From Pegoplata infirma (taxonomy: Eukaryota; Arthropoda; Insecta; Diptera; Anthomyiidae), in assembly GCA_963921195.1 (NCBI GenBank), contig OY992537.1, forward strand, positions 79,528,535 to 79,592,534: a stretch of DNA of 64,000 bases. The letters are read 5' to 3'. A program made the translations under genes and the position numbers. Each line of letters begins with the position of its first letter. Position 1 is the stretch's first letter. Under the pieces are notes generated by a model. It saw nothing but the letters and a program-made list of their open reading frames with translations, did not search any database and was not told the DNA's origin. This document shows, one piece after another, positions 10,795 through 20,998 of the stretch.

Positions 10795-11643
10795 CACTAT
10801 GGTTCCAAATCCATTTTTTTTTGGCAGAAATTAAAAAAAAGAAAATTAACAAATTTTCAGAAGCTTGTACATTTCCTCAATGGCAACACTATAAGCTATC
10901 AGGAAAGTATAATGATAAAAATTTGGTGCCAATACTGTCAGTTTGCTAGGCTTTCAAAGTTGAAAGTTTTAAGGCGTATAATAAAACCGGAGTAAAATCA
11001 ATATTACAATTATACAAACGGCAAATGGGAAAAAATAAAATTATAAAGAGGCTAAAGGGACAAATTGAAACCTAAAGATACTAGGTCTTGTTAAAAATTC
11101 CCATTTTACAGTTAATGCATCCTTGACGTTATTCTTGGGTGTTTTGATTATGAGGATTTTGGAGCCAAAATAGCCCATATCTTTCGTGGACAAAAAGTTG
11201 TGTTTGGGCACGAACTTGCATGAGTCTTTAAATGTGAAAGTGTTTTCAATGTTGTATATTTAATATTAAAATTTACATCTTGCCAGCATTTTTCGGCAAA
11301 CTCCCACAATTTCCATTTTAGTTTAGAACAAATTTCGGCCAAATTTGCTGTTTTTTGCGTGACACGTTTTCAAATAATTTTTTTTATAATTTTTTTTATC
11401 TTCCCTTAAACTAATTAATTAAGAAAAATATATTTAAAAAAAAAAAAAAAAATTTTACAAAAAAAAAAAAAAAAATTCCAAAAATTTTTTTTTAAAAAAA
11501 AAAAAAAATTTAAAAAAAAAAATTTTTTTTGACAATTGATTTTTAATTGCGCTAAGAGATAAAAATCATCATAGAATTAGTCCAAGTGACCTTGCTTCAT
11601 TTTTTGAATTTATGCCAAAAAAAATGCATTTGGGACCATAGTG
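10795..11643. mobile_element. Transib-like non-autonomous element, CACTATGG ends, 5-bp TSD
   Basis: The left end CACTATGGTTCCAAATCCAT and the right end, read inverted as CACTATGGTCCCAAATGCAT, match over at least 33 bp with few differences. They continue into TTTTTTTTGGCA and AAATT. CAATC flanks both sides (10790-10794 and 11644-11648), a 5-bp duplication. Transib elements are known for termini close to CACWATG and 5-bp duplications, so the assignment fits. The AT-rich duplication is not the GC-rich one typical of Transib. The inside has no transposase and ends in long A/T runs. Length 849 bp. Confidence 0.6.
11390..11535. repeat. Homopolymer A/T tracts
   Basis: Alternating A and T runs of 8-19 bases, with no other content. 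These tracts lie inside the Transib-like element, close to its right terminus. Confidence 0.8.
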
Positions 11644-12010
11644 CAATCCACTAAATAATTTACAAAACTAAAAATTTTTAGTTTATTTAACAAAAAAATT
11701 TTAAAAACTTACTCATTGCCCCCCTGAAGCATTCAAATCGCCTACAGTGGGGTGAGAATCAAAGGTTGGGAACCATTGGTGTAGAGGAAGGTGTTATGCG
11801 CTACACTTACTATGGCCCATCCTCCTTACATACACAAAAAGAATTGAAACGAATTTCAATCAACAAAAACGCGGTTTCAATTAATTTTTTAATTGAAACT
11901 CCTCCGATGAAAAAAATTGTTACATCAATCGTAAAATTGTAGATGATTAATTGATATTTTTTTAGATCAAACTCTTTTTCGATTTTGATCACAAATTTAA
12001 TAAACTTTTT
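11644..12010. other. AT-rich stretch with a possible hAT right end
   Basis: GTGAGAATCAAAGGTTGGGA then ACCATTG ends at about 11778. Read inverted, this is CAATGGTTCCCAACCTTTG, a terminus style common in hAT elements. No matching left end or 8-bp duplication was found, so the element is likely truncated. The 60-codon reverse-strand frame here is unsupported. Confidence 0.35.
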
Positions 12011-12568
12011 TTATACCCTCCAACCACAGTATGGGGGTATACTCACTTTGTCATTCCGTGTGTAACGCATTGAAATATCGGTCTAGGACCCCATAAAGTA
12101 TATATATTATTGATCAGTGATCCATTCTAAGACATTCTAGCGATGTCCGTCTGTCCGTCCGTCCGTCCGTCCGTCCGTCCGTCCGTCTGTGGAAGACACG
12201 ATACAGTCCAAAGTAAAAGAGCTAGACTCCTGAAATTTGGCACGAATATGTCTTATGGTATTGGGCTGGTTAAGTTCGAACATGGGCAAAATCGTATCAG
12301 GGGGAAAAAAGTTCCCCTCTTAAGAACTAAACAAACCTCTAAAAAAAGCCATTTTTTATAGGTTTTTTGTACTTTTGCTTAGCAAACGAAACATTTTTAT
12401 GTCAAAAGAAGTTCAAAGTCTTGCAGTTGGATCCAGGAAGGTTGTCTCCAATCAACGTTACACCCCCCCCCCAAAAAAAAAAAAAAAAGACGCCCCTGTT
12501 TTTTTTTTTTAACGTGTTGGAGGGTATAAAAGATTCGGCACAGCCGAATTTAACACTCTTACTTGTTT
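12011..12568 (+). mobile_element. Mini-me-type element, complete (558 bp)
   Basis: Order of parts: head TTATACCCTCCAACCACAGT; GTCATTCCGTGTGTAACGCA; CCCCATAAAGTATATATATT with the TA tract; a core of about 33 bp; (GTCY)n at about 12146-12188; then a body with TCCTGAAATTTGGCAC and GGGGGAAAAAAGTTCCCC. The tail is GAGGGTATAAAAGATTCGGC, with hairpin TTCGGC-ACA-GCCGAA, ending ACACTCTTACTTGTTTT. The (TA)n-core-(GTCY)n layout is the defining feature of dipteran mini-me elements, later linked in the literature to Helitron-like (helentron) transposons. The two plus-strand frames inside are translated microsatellite and tail. Confidence 0.8.
12146..12188 (+). repeat. (GTCC/GTCT)n microsatellite of mini-me
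   Basis: A run of GTCC and GTCT tetramers directly follows the core. The same tetramer tract sits at the same internal position in every complete copy in the window, so it comes with the element rather than arising locally. Confidence 0.9.
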
Positions 12569-12624
12569 TAATTGATTTAAGCTTATGACAAAATTATGAA
12601 GAAATTTATATTTTATGCTTTCCA
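12569..12624. other. Short AT-rich spacer between mini-me and foldback
   Basis: Nothing recognisable; the sequence lies between the mini-me tail and the TA preceding the foldback's TGAGGCATTCC end. Confidence 0.5.
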
Positions 12625-12626
12625 AT

Positions 12627-14174
12627 ATGAGGCATTCCACACCAAATGTGCCGCTACAGAAAAACATGTGTCCCGTAAATTTCTGAATAGGTTGTTTGGA
12701 TAGCCCTATATGGACCTAAGAAAATTGCGTTTTTGGTTTTTCTAATTTTCAAAAACTGGGCTTAGAAGGCGTGGTCAAATATTGGAAAAATGTTAAAATT
12801 TGTGGCGAGTTGCCTTGATTAAATATTCATCACATTAAAACGCAATGCACCACAATCCCAAAAATTTACATTCTTATATAATTTTGTATGGGCTATCGAT
12901 TAAAATTTTTTTTTTTAAATTTTCAGAACCTGTTCTAAAGTTTTCCATTTTTTAAAAAAGTCAATTTATCAAAAATCCGGCCACTTTTTTTTTATACCCT
13001 CCAACCACAGAATGGTGGTATACTCACTTTGACATTCCGTTTGTAACGCATCGAAATATCGGTCGGGGACCCCATAAAGTATATATATTATTGATCTATG
13101 ATCGATTCTAAGACATTCTGTGAATGTCCGTCTGTCCGTCCGTTTGTCTGTCTGTAGAGAACACAATGCAGTCCAAAATAAAACAGCTAGACTCCTGAAG
13201 TTTGGCACAAATATGTCTCATGTTCATAGGCAGGTTAAGTTCGCGAATGGGCAATATCAGGCTAGGGGGAAAAAAGTTCCCCCTTGAAGAACTGAACCAA
13301 TATCTGAAAAAATACTCTTTTTTTACATGTTTTTTTGCATTTTTGTTAAATAAATGAAACATATTTATCGCGATGGGAAGGTGCTTTCAAAGTCCCCAAC
13401 TGACCCCATCAGCCCCCCCCCCCCAAAAAAAAAAAAACGCCCCTGACAATTTATTTCTATTTTTTTTTTACATTTTGAAGGGTATAAAAGATTCGGCACA
13501 GCCGAATTTAACACTCTCACTTGTTTTTTTTATATTTTTTTTTTAAGTTTAGATGTTTGTCCATCCACACAAAAAAATTCAGACACGCGTTATTCGTTTT
13601 TTACGAGAAAATCGCATTTGAATTCTAAATTTCATAACAATTTAGTAATTTGCTGTGTATTTTATTGTTTTAATGTTGCGAATGAGTATTATCAATTGCA
13701 TAAATATTACTCATACGATCTGTTGAAACAAGAAAATACAAGAAAATTACTAAATTGTTATGAAATTTAAAATTCAAATGCGATTTTCTCGAATAAAACG
13801 AAAAACACGTGTCTGAATTTTTTTGTGTGGATGGACACACTAAACTTTTGAAAAAAAATAATAAAAAAAGTGGCTAGATTTTTGATAAATTGACTTTTTT
13901 AAAAAATGGAAAATTTCAGAACGGGTTCTGAAAAGTTTCCAAAAAAAAAAAAAAAAAATCATCGATAGCCCATACAAAACCATATTAGAATGTACATTTT
14001 TGAGATTGTGGTGCATTCCGTTTTAATGTGATAAATATTTAATCAAGGCAACTCGCCACAAATTTAACCATTTTTCCAATATTTGACCACGCCTTCTAAG
14101 CCCAGGTTTTGAAAATTAGAAAAACCAAAAACGCAATTTTCTTAGTTCCATATAGGGCTATCCAAACAACCTAT
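12627..14174. mobile_element. Foldback element, copy 1, interrupted and right-truncated
   Basis: The left arm begins TGAGGCATTCCACACCAAAT and the right arm mirrors it down to CTATCCAAACAACCTAT at about 14172, where it is cut. The centre is near 13695, with ATGAGTATTATCAATTGCAT-type sequence. It belongs to the same family as 42636-43701. The left arm is interrupted at a poly(T) by the mini-me copy at 12991-13527. The right arm has no such interruption and shows the uninserted state. The missing right end abuts a minus-strand mini-me copy. Confidence 0.8.
12991..13527 (+). mobile_element. Mini-me-type element nested in the foldback
   Basis: Complete copy: head TTTATACCCTCCAACCACAG, TA tract, core, a shorter (GTCY)n with GTTTGTC variants, body with GGGGGAAAAAAGTTCCCC, tail hairpin TTCGGC-ACA-GCCGAA and ACACTCTCACTTGTTTT. 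Insertion was into a run of T in the foldback arm; the intact foldback at 42980-43010 shows the unoccupied site. Insertion between T residues without an obvious duplication fits Helitron-like behaviour. Confidence 0.8.
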
Positions 14175-14594
14175 GACGGTAGGAAGCACCTTCATTTTGC
14201 GATTTTGAACTTCTTCTGAGATAAGAAAGTTGCTTTTGCTTAGCAAAAGTACAAAAACCCCTGCAAAAATGCGGGTTTTCTTAGGTTGGTTTAGTTTTCC
14301 AAGGGGAAACTTTTTTCCCCTTGGTCCGATTTTGCCCATTTCCGAACTTAACCTGCCTAAGAATATAAGACATATTCGTGACAAACTTCGGAAGTCTAGC
14401 TCTTTTATTTTGGACTGTATCGTGTCCTCTACAGACGACAGACGGACAGACGGACGGACATCGCTAGAATGTCTTAGAATGGATCACTGATCAATAAAAT
14501 TTATACTTTATGGGGTCCTAGACCGATATTTTGATATGTTACACACGGAATGACAACGTGAGTATACCCCCAGACTGTAGTTGGAGGGTATACA
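14175..14594 (-). mobile_element. Mini-me-type element, tail-truncated
   Basis: Read on the minus strand, the element starts TATACCCTCCAACTACAGTC at about 14594, has (TA), core and (GTCY)n (about 14430-14465 as GACG/GACA on plus), and the body with GGGGAAAAAAGTTTCCCC. The sequence stops in the body at the junction with the foldback arm, so the hairpin tail is missing. The tail and the foldback end were probably lost in the same deletion. Confidence 0.7.
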
Positions 14595-16002
14595 AACTGG
14601 GAGACACCGCCCTACTTTTTGAATTTTTTGGATCTGGTCTATGTGTTCAGGCAAAAGTTGAGATTTTCGAACGGTGTAACAAATACAAAAAAACAATTTC
14701 AGTTTTTTATGCATTTTTTTGTATTTTTTAACACCAATGCCGCTTTGAGAACCAACAGCCATATCTAAATTTGCATTACTTTTATTTGACACTGTATACA
14801 TTTTTTATTAGATATTACTAAAGTTTCAAGTTCCAGTACATTTTTTTTCATTACAAACATTTTAAAATGTTTGCCTTTTGATTGTACGTTGTCCTTGTTG
14901 TCGTTGAGTTGTCGTTGAGTATGGATGTTTTTGTATTGCATTTTTTTTGCTGATGATTATGACGTTGCTAAGAATACCTTATATATGTTTGGCCAACGTC
15001 ATGGGAAATTTTTCGCCAATAACTTGCACATGGTTATGAGCACTTTCTTGTTTCTTTCTTTTTCTTTAAATCTAAAGGAGTTTTATATTCTTTCATAATT
15101 TTTTTATGTTTTTTTTTTTATTTTTTTAATGCATGTAACATTATTTTTTTTTATTATGAAAACATTTTAGAATGTTTGTTCAGTAAATGATATTAGTTGT
15201 GGCAATATTGAAATCTCAGTTGCGAGTTAAAATTTTGAAGTACCTTTTGCTTTTTGGCTGTTGAGAAGTTAATGACAGTAATCGTGTTAAGTTCTTAGCA
15301 AGTATTTGGGAGAGATATTGTTTTTTTTTTGCATAAATTTAAGGTCCATAGATCATACACAAAAAATATCGGCAGAATAAAATATGACACCGGGAAATAA
15401 GTTCACAAAACTAATATTAAACAAGTCTTCAAGGAACATAAAGATATGTAACAATTTCACATAAAAAATGCTAGTTTTTCGACAAATGGAGGTTACAAAT
15501 ATAAATAAAGGGGGATAAAGCTTATTAAATATGCATCCAAAAATTGTACTTGCATTAAAAATAAAATATGTTAGTAAATTTATTTTACAAATTTTTTAGG
15601 TAAATTTACAAAAAATAAAATAATTATTTTACAAATTAAAAAAATATTACAAGGTGTTTAGTTTTTTTATATATAAAGTTTTTGTCAAAGGAGATATATT
15701 TTGATATAATTATTTTTTACACGGGCTCTATCTTCAATTCTTAAGGAGGTCTCCATACAATGCTTTATATTTTGTGAAAAGTGAGACATTTTATCTGAAC
15801 ATACCATTACATACATTTCATAGGGTGTTTCCATGCAATATTTCACGATAGTATGGGATATATCTAAAGGAATTGGGTAAAAACTCCAAAACTAAATTGC
15901 AACTAAAATCGCACAACGGTAACACTGGTTACAACAACAATAAATATTATTTGTGTAGTTTTTTATCAAACGAAGCGACAATGATGGCAAACAACTAAGG
16001 AG
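14595..16002. other. AT-rich stretch with no gene; contains a repeat block matching 33690-33810
   Basis: Mostly unique AT-rich DNA without coding signals; the frames at 14508-14801 and 14531-14731 overlap on opposite strands and have no support. The block at about 15550-15670 (TTTAGGTAAATTTACAAAAA, AATATTACAAGGTG and TTAGTTTTTT) recurs inverted at 33690-33810. Confidence 0.5.
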
Positions 16003-16870
16003 TTTTTATACCCTCCACTCTAGTGATAGAGGGTATATATAAGTTTGTCATTCCGTTTGTAACACCTCGAAATATTGGTCTAGGACCCCATAAAGTATAT
16101 ATATTCATGATCCTCAATCGATTTTAAGACGATCTAGCGATGTCCGTCCGTCCGTCCGTCTGTCCGTCTGTCTGTCTGTCTGTTGAAAACACGCTAACTT
16201 TTGAAAGACTTTACGGAGGCTCCTGAAGTTTGGCATATATGTTGGGCATTTACCTGGTCAGGTTGGTATTGCAATCCAGCGAAATCGGTCCAGTGGTTCA
16301 AAAGTTATAAGCAAATGAGTGAATTTCGGCAAGGGTTTTTCTGGAATTTACGAGATAAAACACACGGTAACTTTCGAACGGCAATTCTGAGGGTGCTGAA
16401 GTGGGGCATATATATTTTCCGTTCCTCTGGTCCGGTTCATTTTAAATTTCAGCTAAATCGGTCCAGTGGTTCAAAAGTTATTAGCAAAAACGTAAATTTC
16501 AGATTCGCCTCACCTTAAATTCACGTGTTGAAACCCCCTTAAACAGGTTTTAAAAACATTGGTAAGTCACAAAAATATTTTACAACGCATTTTTTTCACT
16601 CAAAAATATTTTTACACTAAAAGAAAAAAAAAAAATACACTCGAAAAAAGTTTTACACTCAAAAAAAATTTTACACCCAAAAAAAAATTTAGTATTTTTT
16701 TTTTTTTTTTCAAAAATTAGTTAAAAAAAAAGTTTTTTTAAACAAAATAAAATATTTCTAATCAAAAATGTTATTTTTTCACTCTAGAAAATTTACTAGA
16801 ACTTAAAAAGGGCATTGTGGAGGGTATTCATAGATTCGGCCAAGTCGAATTTAACTTTTCTACTTGTTTT
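16003..16870 (+). mobile_element. Mini-me-type element, subfamily B, complete
   Basis: The head TTTATACCCTCCACTCTAGT is followed by GATAGAGGGTATATATAAG, so the 5' end contains a small hairpin. Next come GTCATTCCGTTTGTAACACC, the TA tract, core and (GTCY)n at 16140-16183. The body has two tandem ~150-bp modules, each ending TCGGTCCAGTGGTTCAAAAG. Then comes an ACACTCAAAAAAAATTTT minisatellite, and the tail is GGAGGGTATTCATAGATTCG with hairpin TTCGGCCAAGTCGAA and TTTTCTACTTGTTTT. The 105-codon frame at 16201-16518 spans the two modules and recurs in other copies. Confidence 0.8.
16600..16700 (+). repeat. ACACTCAAAAAAATTTT minisatellite inside subfamily B
   Basis: Short units of about 18 bp (TTTACACTC followed by A- and T-runs). 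The same minisatellite occupies the same place in the copies at 36471, 40405 and 54861, with different lengths. Confidence 0.7.
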
Positions 16871-17310
16871 TTGTTTTTTACGCTCTCTGTTGTTAGTTTC
16901 GTTGTAGTTCGGATTGTATACGTGTATCTTCGTCGATCTCTAACAAGTGTTTGGGCACCATTGGTGTAAACACAAATCGGTATAAAACAAAGAGCAATAC
17001 GAATTCACATTTTTAGAAATTTCTCTAAAAATAAGAAAACGTATACGCCTTTCGTAAGATTTTGTATTGATAATATTTATGATGTGATGGTGTAAATCAG
17101 CGATGTCCAAAAAATTTTTGCAGTAGTATTAGTGAGCAAGAGAGAGACTGCACTGAACAAAAATAATTAACCGAATTATAAAAGATGCCGTTAAAATCAG
17201 ATAAATAATTAATATATATTAAATGATTAAAATATATATTTGTATTTATTTTTCTACAATTTTTATGACATTTTCAGAAACATATTTTTTTTATCGTCGA
17301 AAACTTTATT
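16871..17310. other. Non-coding stretch with no gene
   Basis: Slightly GC-richer at 16880-17000, then AT-rich. No repeat relationship, RNA gene or coding frame that I can support. Confidence 0.45.
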
Positions 17311-17639
17311 TACACTCAAAAAAATAACTTAGTCAAAATATTAGTAAAAGGTGTTGTAATTTACTTCAACCAAACTTTAGCAAAAAAAATTGTAAAAATA
17401 TAACTTCTACAGTTTTTTTTGGCAATTTACTATTGGTAAAATACAACAATTTTTTGGTATTTTTACTATATTTTCTTGCTAGTTTTTTTTTTTTTTTATT
17501 TTACTATAATTTTAGCAAAAATATTAGTATTTTCCTTAAAGAAATGGTAATACTTTTTCTTTTTTTTTTTTCTTTCTTAGTTTTAAGAAAAAAAATTGTT
17601 TAAAGTGTTCTAGTGTGAAAAAAAATCATTGCAGATTGA

Positions 17640-17690
17640 TGATGCTGCCAACACCATAGCAAAGTAGCCATCCATCCACTGAATGTGCGC
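17640..17690 (+). pseudogene. Short degenerate duplicate of the H1 fragment
   Basis: GATGATGCTGCCAACACCAT and GTAGCCATCCATCCACTGAA parallel GATGCTGCCACCATC and GAAACCATCCAACAACTGAA of the main fragment at 18190-18228. The preceding AAAGTGTT and ATCATT also align. This looks like an internal duplication that has since decayed. Confidence 0.4.
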
Positions 17691-17984
17691 TCAAAAATAG
17701 GCTACACAATTTTTAGTATTTTTTACCATATTTTTTGCTAATTTTACCATATTTTTTGCTAATTTTATATGATTTTTTTTTTTAAATTTGCCACCTAAAT
17801 TGTTAATAAAAAGTTGATAATTTTGAAAAATTATTTTTTTTTTAAATTTGAACACATAGTTAAATATCTAATCTTCAATATCCAAAAGTTTTTTTTTTAT
17901 TTTTTTTTAAATACATGTGAAAAAAATTAAAAATTCGAAAAAAAATTGTTAATTTTTTACAAATTTTACCAGAAAATGTAAGAA

Positions 17985-18129
17985 ATTTCTTGTGTAGACT
18001 ACTACGCAATTCTCATTTGTTCTACTTAAGCTAAAAAAAAATGACGCAAAAAAAATAAAAAAGTGAAGTGTTGTTCTTTAAATTTTTTGTTTAAAGTGTT
18101 TAAGTGAAAAAAATATCATTTTGAACTTT
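17985..18129 (+). promoter_or_regulatory. Probable captured 5' flank/5'UTR of histone H1
   Basis: This stretch (GCAATTCTCA, TTGTTCTACTTAAGC, AAAGTGTTTAAGTGAAAAAA, ATCATTTT) lies directly upstream of the H1-like codons. It is conserved in the inverted copy at 32834-33000, where it again precedes the H1-like codons. Co-conservation in two separated copies argues that both flank and coding start were captured as one unit. Promoter function is inference. Confidence 0.4.
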
Positions 18130-18290
18130 GATGTTGTTGGAAGTCCAGTTACTGCAACTACAGCTGCAGAGAAGAAGGCAAAAGAAGATGCTGCCACCAT
18201 CAAGCCGAAGAAACCATCCAACAACTGAAGTAATAGTTGATGCTGCTATTACTACATTTAAAGAACGTGGTGTTAAAAAACAGACAAAAA
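18130..18290 (+). pseudogene. Histone H1 pseudogene fragment (N-terminal tail plus start of globular domain)
   Basis: From 18130 one frame reads DVVGSPVTATTAAEKKAKED then AATIKPKKPSNN and stops at 18226. The frame one base over then reads PTTEVIVDAAITTFKERG before losing similarity. This is the H1 pattern: an Ala/Thr/Lys-rich tail with PKK, then the start of the winged-helix globular domain, where insect H1 has PPT..MV.AAI..LKERG. A frameshift near 18200-18220 separates the two parts. The initiator region (expected ATG-TCT-GAT) reads AACTTTGAT, so the start codon is lost. The rest of the globular domain and the C-terminal tail are absent. The DNA is markedly less AT-rich than its surroundings. 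Confidence 0.75.
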
Positions 18291-18639
18291 ATTTTTTAGT
18301 ATATTCATCAAATTTTAAATCAACTACTAATCAGAGAAAAAAAAATTACTAAATAAAACAGTTTTTTTACCAAATTACAAATTTTGTTTATCTATTTCAA
18401 TTTTACCATTTTTTTTTTTGGTAATTTTACCATATTTTTTGATAATTTTACAAGGTTGATTTTTTACAAAAATAAAATGGTATTCTGGTAATTTTACCAT
18501 TCTTTTCCTAATTTTTTGATTAGCAAAATGGTTTTGCTAATATTACCAAAATTTTTGCAACGTCCAAAACTACAGTTTTTTTTGCTAATTTTAACCATTT
18601 TTTTTTTTGCTAGTTTTACAATATTTTTTTTTTGAGTGT

Positions 18640-19227
18640 ACCATTAATTAACCAATATTTTACCATTTATAGAAGATCTTATTTAAGAAATATATAAATA
18701 TTAGACCTTTGAAGAGTTAATTTCTAATTGTAAATGAATTCACATTATTTTTTTTATCAAATTTTTAATTAATAAATTAATTTAGGTTTGAATTAAATTT
18801 TTAATGATATTTAAATTATTTAAAAAATAATAAATTAATTTTGTGAATAATTCAATTATAATTATTGAATTAATTCTTTATGAAGTTTTTCAATTTAATT
18901 AATAAAATGTTTTAAAACATAAAAGACATTGGATATAACCAAAAGAATTTTTTATAATACATTATTTCTTGAATGATATCATTTGTTTCTTTTAGTGCAT
19001 TTGAAGAAAAAATGAAATTAATGAGCATAAGATGAATGAGCATAAGAATATGTGTAAAGAGCATAATACACAATTGTGTAAAGAAATGGGCATCATTGGT
19101 CTAAATACACAAACGACTTTCTAAAAGATTGTTTTTTGACAAGCGGAGAAAATTTCGTATCATATAAGATACGTATTTTCTTATGGCTCAGTATTATAGT
19201 CTCAAGTAGGCTTAAATTGTATTTAGT
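18640..19227. other. AT-rich stretch with no gene
   Basis: Made of TTAATT-rich sequence with AATTAAATT-type inverted motifs and no coding or repeat structure I can define. Confidence 0.5.
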
Positions 19228-19680
19228 CTTTCTACCAAAAAAAATGTTTTATTACAAATATTTTTTTTTTAAGATTTTTTAAATCGTTTACAAAGTTTTC
19301 AGTTTTTTAACACAAAAAAAATGTAATTAAACAAAAAACGTGTATTGAAAAGTACAAAAATAAGGTAATTATACAAAACTAATTTTACTTCGAGAATTTA
19401 TGCGTATTTACAAAAAAAAATTTAATTATGCAAAAATTTTCTAATCGTAAGTCCAGATTTTTTTTTGCGTTTTGGAGTAAAAATGTTTTTTGTTAAAAAT
19501 CATTTTTTATAAATAAAAAAATTCATGAAAAAAAAATTAGAGCCCGAGCTCGATCTATACTCCCTGACACAAACATTTTTTAACTAAGCTTAATCAAAAA
19601 AATTGTAAAAATTTAATTTTTACACCATTTTTTGATAATTTGGTATTAGCAAAATACAAAAATTTTTATGTGTTTTTACT
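19228..19680. repeat. Repeat block L, inverted relative to 33240-33662
   Basis: Ordered landmarks AGTCTTTCTACCAAAAAAAA, TTTTAACACAAAAAAAATGT, TTTTTTTGCGTTTTGGAGTA, then TCCCTGACACAAACATTTTT and AACTAAGCTT all reappear on the other strand at 33662 down to 33240 in the same order. Block L is interrupted on its right by the nested element starting at 19681. Confidence 0.7.
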
Positions 19681-20998
19681 ACACTCAAAATAGTACATTA
19701 GTAGATTTACTAATTTTTTTTTGCTAAACCTTTATCAAATTTTTAGTTGAGATTAGCATGTTAAGGTGTTATGATACTTGCTAGTTTTTGTATTTTTTAT
19801 ATTTTGGAGAACAGTGCAAATATATTTTTATAGGAAAACTGGCCAAGTGTAAAGAGTATGACAATATCATGAAAAAACTTAAAACGTCAAAAAATGTACG
19901 TGTGTTATCGATAATTTCGCAGTGATTCTCAAAAAAAATATAAAAATTTTCAACTTGAAATTGACATTTCCAGAATAAAATGTTAACAGTGTTGCCAATT
20001 TTAAAAGTTTTTGCTCGAATGAAGTGTTTTTACATTTGTTTTGGGGTTTTTTTTTAGCTATTTTGGGTAAGTTATTTTGAAAATAAAAGTTGGCAATATT
20101 GTTTTTTTTTGTTTTGTTTTTATTTTATTGTAATTCTTTTTCTTTCTCGCATTTGTTGTTTTATTCGATCAATCCTAAAAAAATCCAATACAGAAACTAG
20201 CAAGTATCATACCACTTTAGCAAAAATATCTTATAAACTTTATTTAGCGCATTAGCAATTTTAAACAAAATTTGAACTATTTTTTTTTTGTTAAATTTAA
20301 AATTGAGTTGACTAAATTTTTACAAGCTTTTTTGCTAATATTAGCAAAAATAAATTGTAATTTTTTTTTTTAAGAAAACTTAAAATTGCGCTATCTCGGA
20401 AACTAAGTTATATAGAGCAAAATGGAGGCCATTTTTGGTTCTCGAGCTCCCCATAGTATCGCCGGTCCTCTACACATGTGTGGAGCCAAATGGGTCCTAA
20501 CTTTGGATCCAAAAAGTTAGCATTCACGAAAATTTAAAAATGCTCATATCTCGGTAAATATTGGCGATGCAACAAAAAAACCAAAAGCATTTTTGTAGCT
20601 CTCAACGCATAGAACAACACCAAATGCTCTCCGAGTAATATTTTTGAAGTAATCGAGTTTTGTAATTCTCAAAACCCCGATGGTCCCCTAAAATCACGTA
20701 ACTCAAAAACTAAGCAAGGTAGAGCAAAACGGACAAAAATTTTGGATCAAAAACTATGACGATTTTTAAGGAACCTAACTAGGTCTAGGCCCATCGGGGT
20801 CTGGACCTATCGGGTCCGATCCCAATGGGGTCCTCAAATGTGTATGAACTAAGTTGAAATAAAAAAAATTTAAGTTAACTAATTTTTAGCAAAACGTTTT
20901 TGCTAACTTTACCAAAAAAATTGTGGGTTCAAAATCAGCAAATTTTCTTGTAAGTTTACAAGCTTTTTTGCTAATATTACAGTTTTTTTTTTGAGTGT
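19681..20998. mobile_element. TIR element with ACACTCAAAA ends nested in block L
   Basis: The left end ACACTCAAAATAGTA and the right end TTTTTTTTTGAGTGT are inverted. The inside has several TTAGCAAAAA motifs and a GC-richer central part. At 19905-19915 TTATCGATAA matches the fly DRE element. At 20390-20850 there is a repeated CTCGGAAACTAAG/AACTCAAAAACTAAG phrase, with several GGTCC-rich motifs. The size (~1.3 kb) and ends match the H1-bearing element but the cargo differs; the source of the central segment is not recognised. Confidence 0.5.

Larger units (their letters stand above)
17312..18639. mobile_element. TIR element carrying a histone H1 fragment (copy 1)
   Basis: The ends ACACTCAAAAAAA and TTTTTTTTGAGTGT are inverted, each bordered by TA, compatible with a TA-target element. 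The inside is built from repeated motifs such as TTTTACCATATTTTTTGCTA and TTAGCAAAA. Two blocks (about 17585-17700 and 18060-18230) share TTTAAAGTGTT(C/T)(T/A)AGTG, ATCATT and GATGCTGCCA; the second block holds the H1-like coding remnant. A related inverted sequence lies at 32038-33320. The host-gene piece appears to travel with the element rather than being local. Confidence 0.6.

Noticed and set aside
11700..11785. hAT element ending at GGTTGGGAACCATTG
   Set aside because: Left terminus and 8-bp duplication not found; kept only as a possible end.
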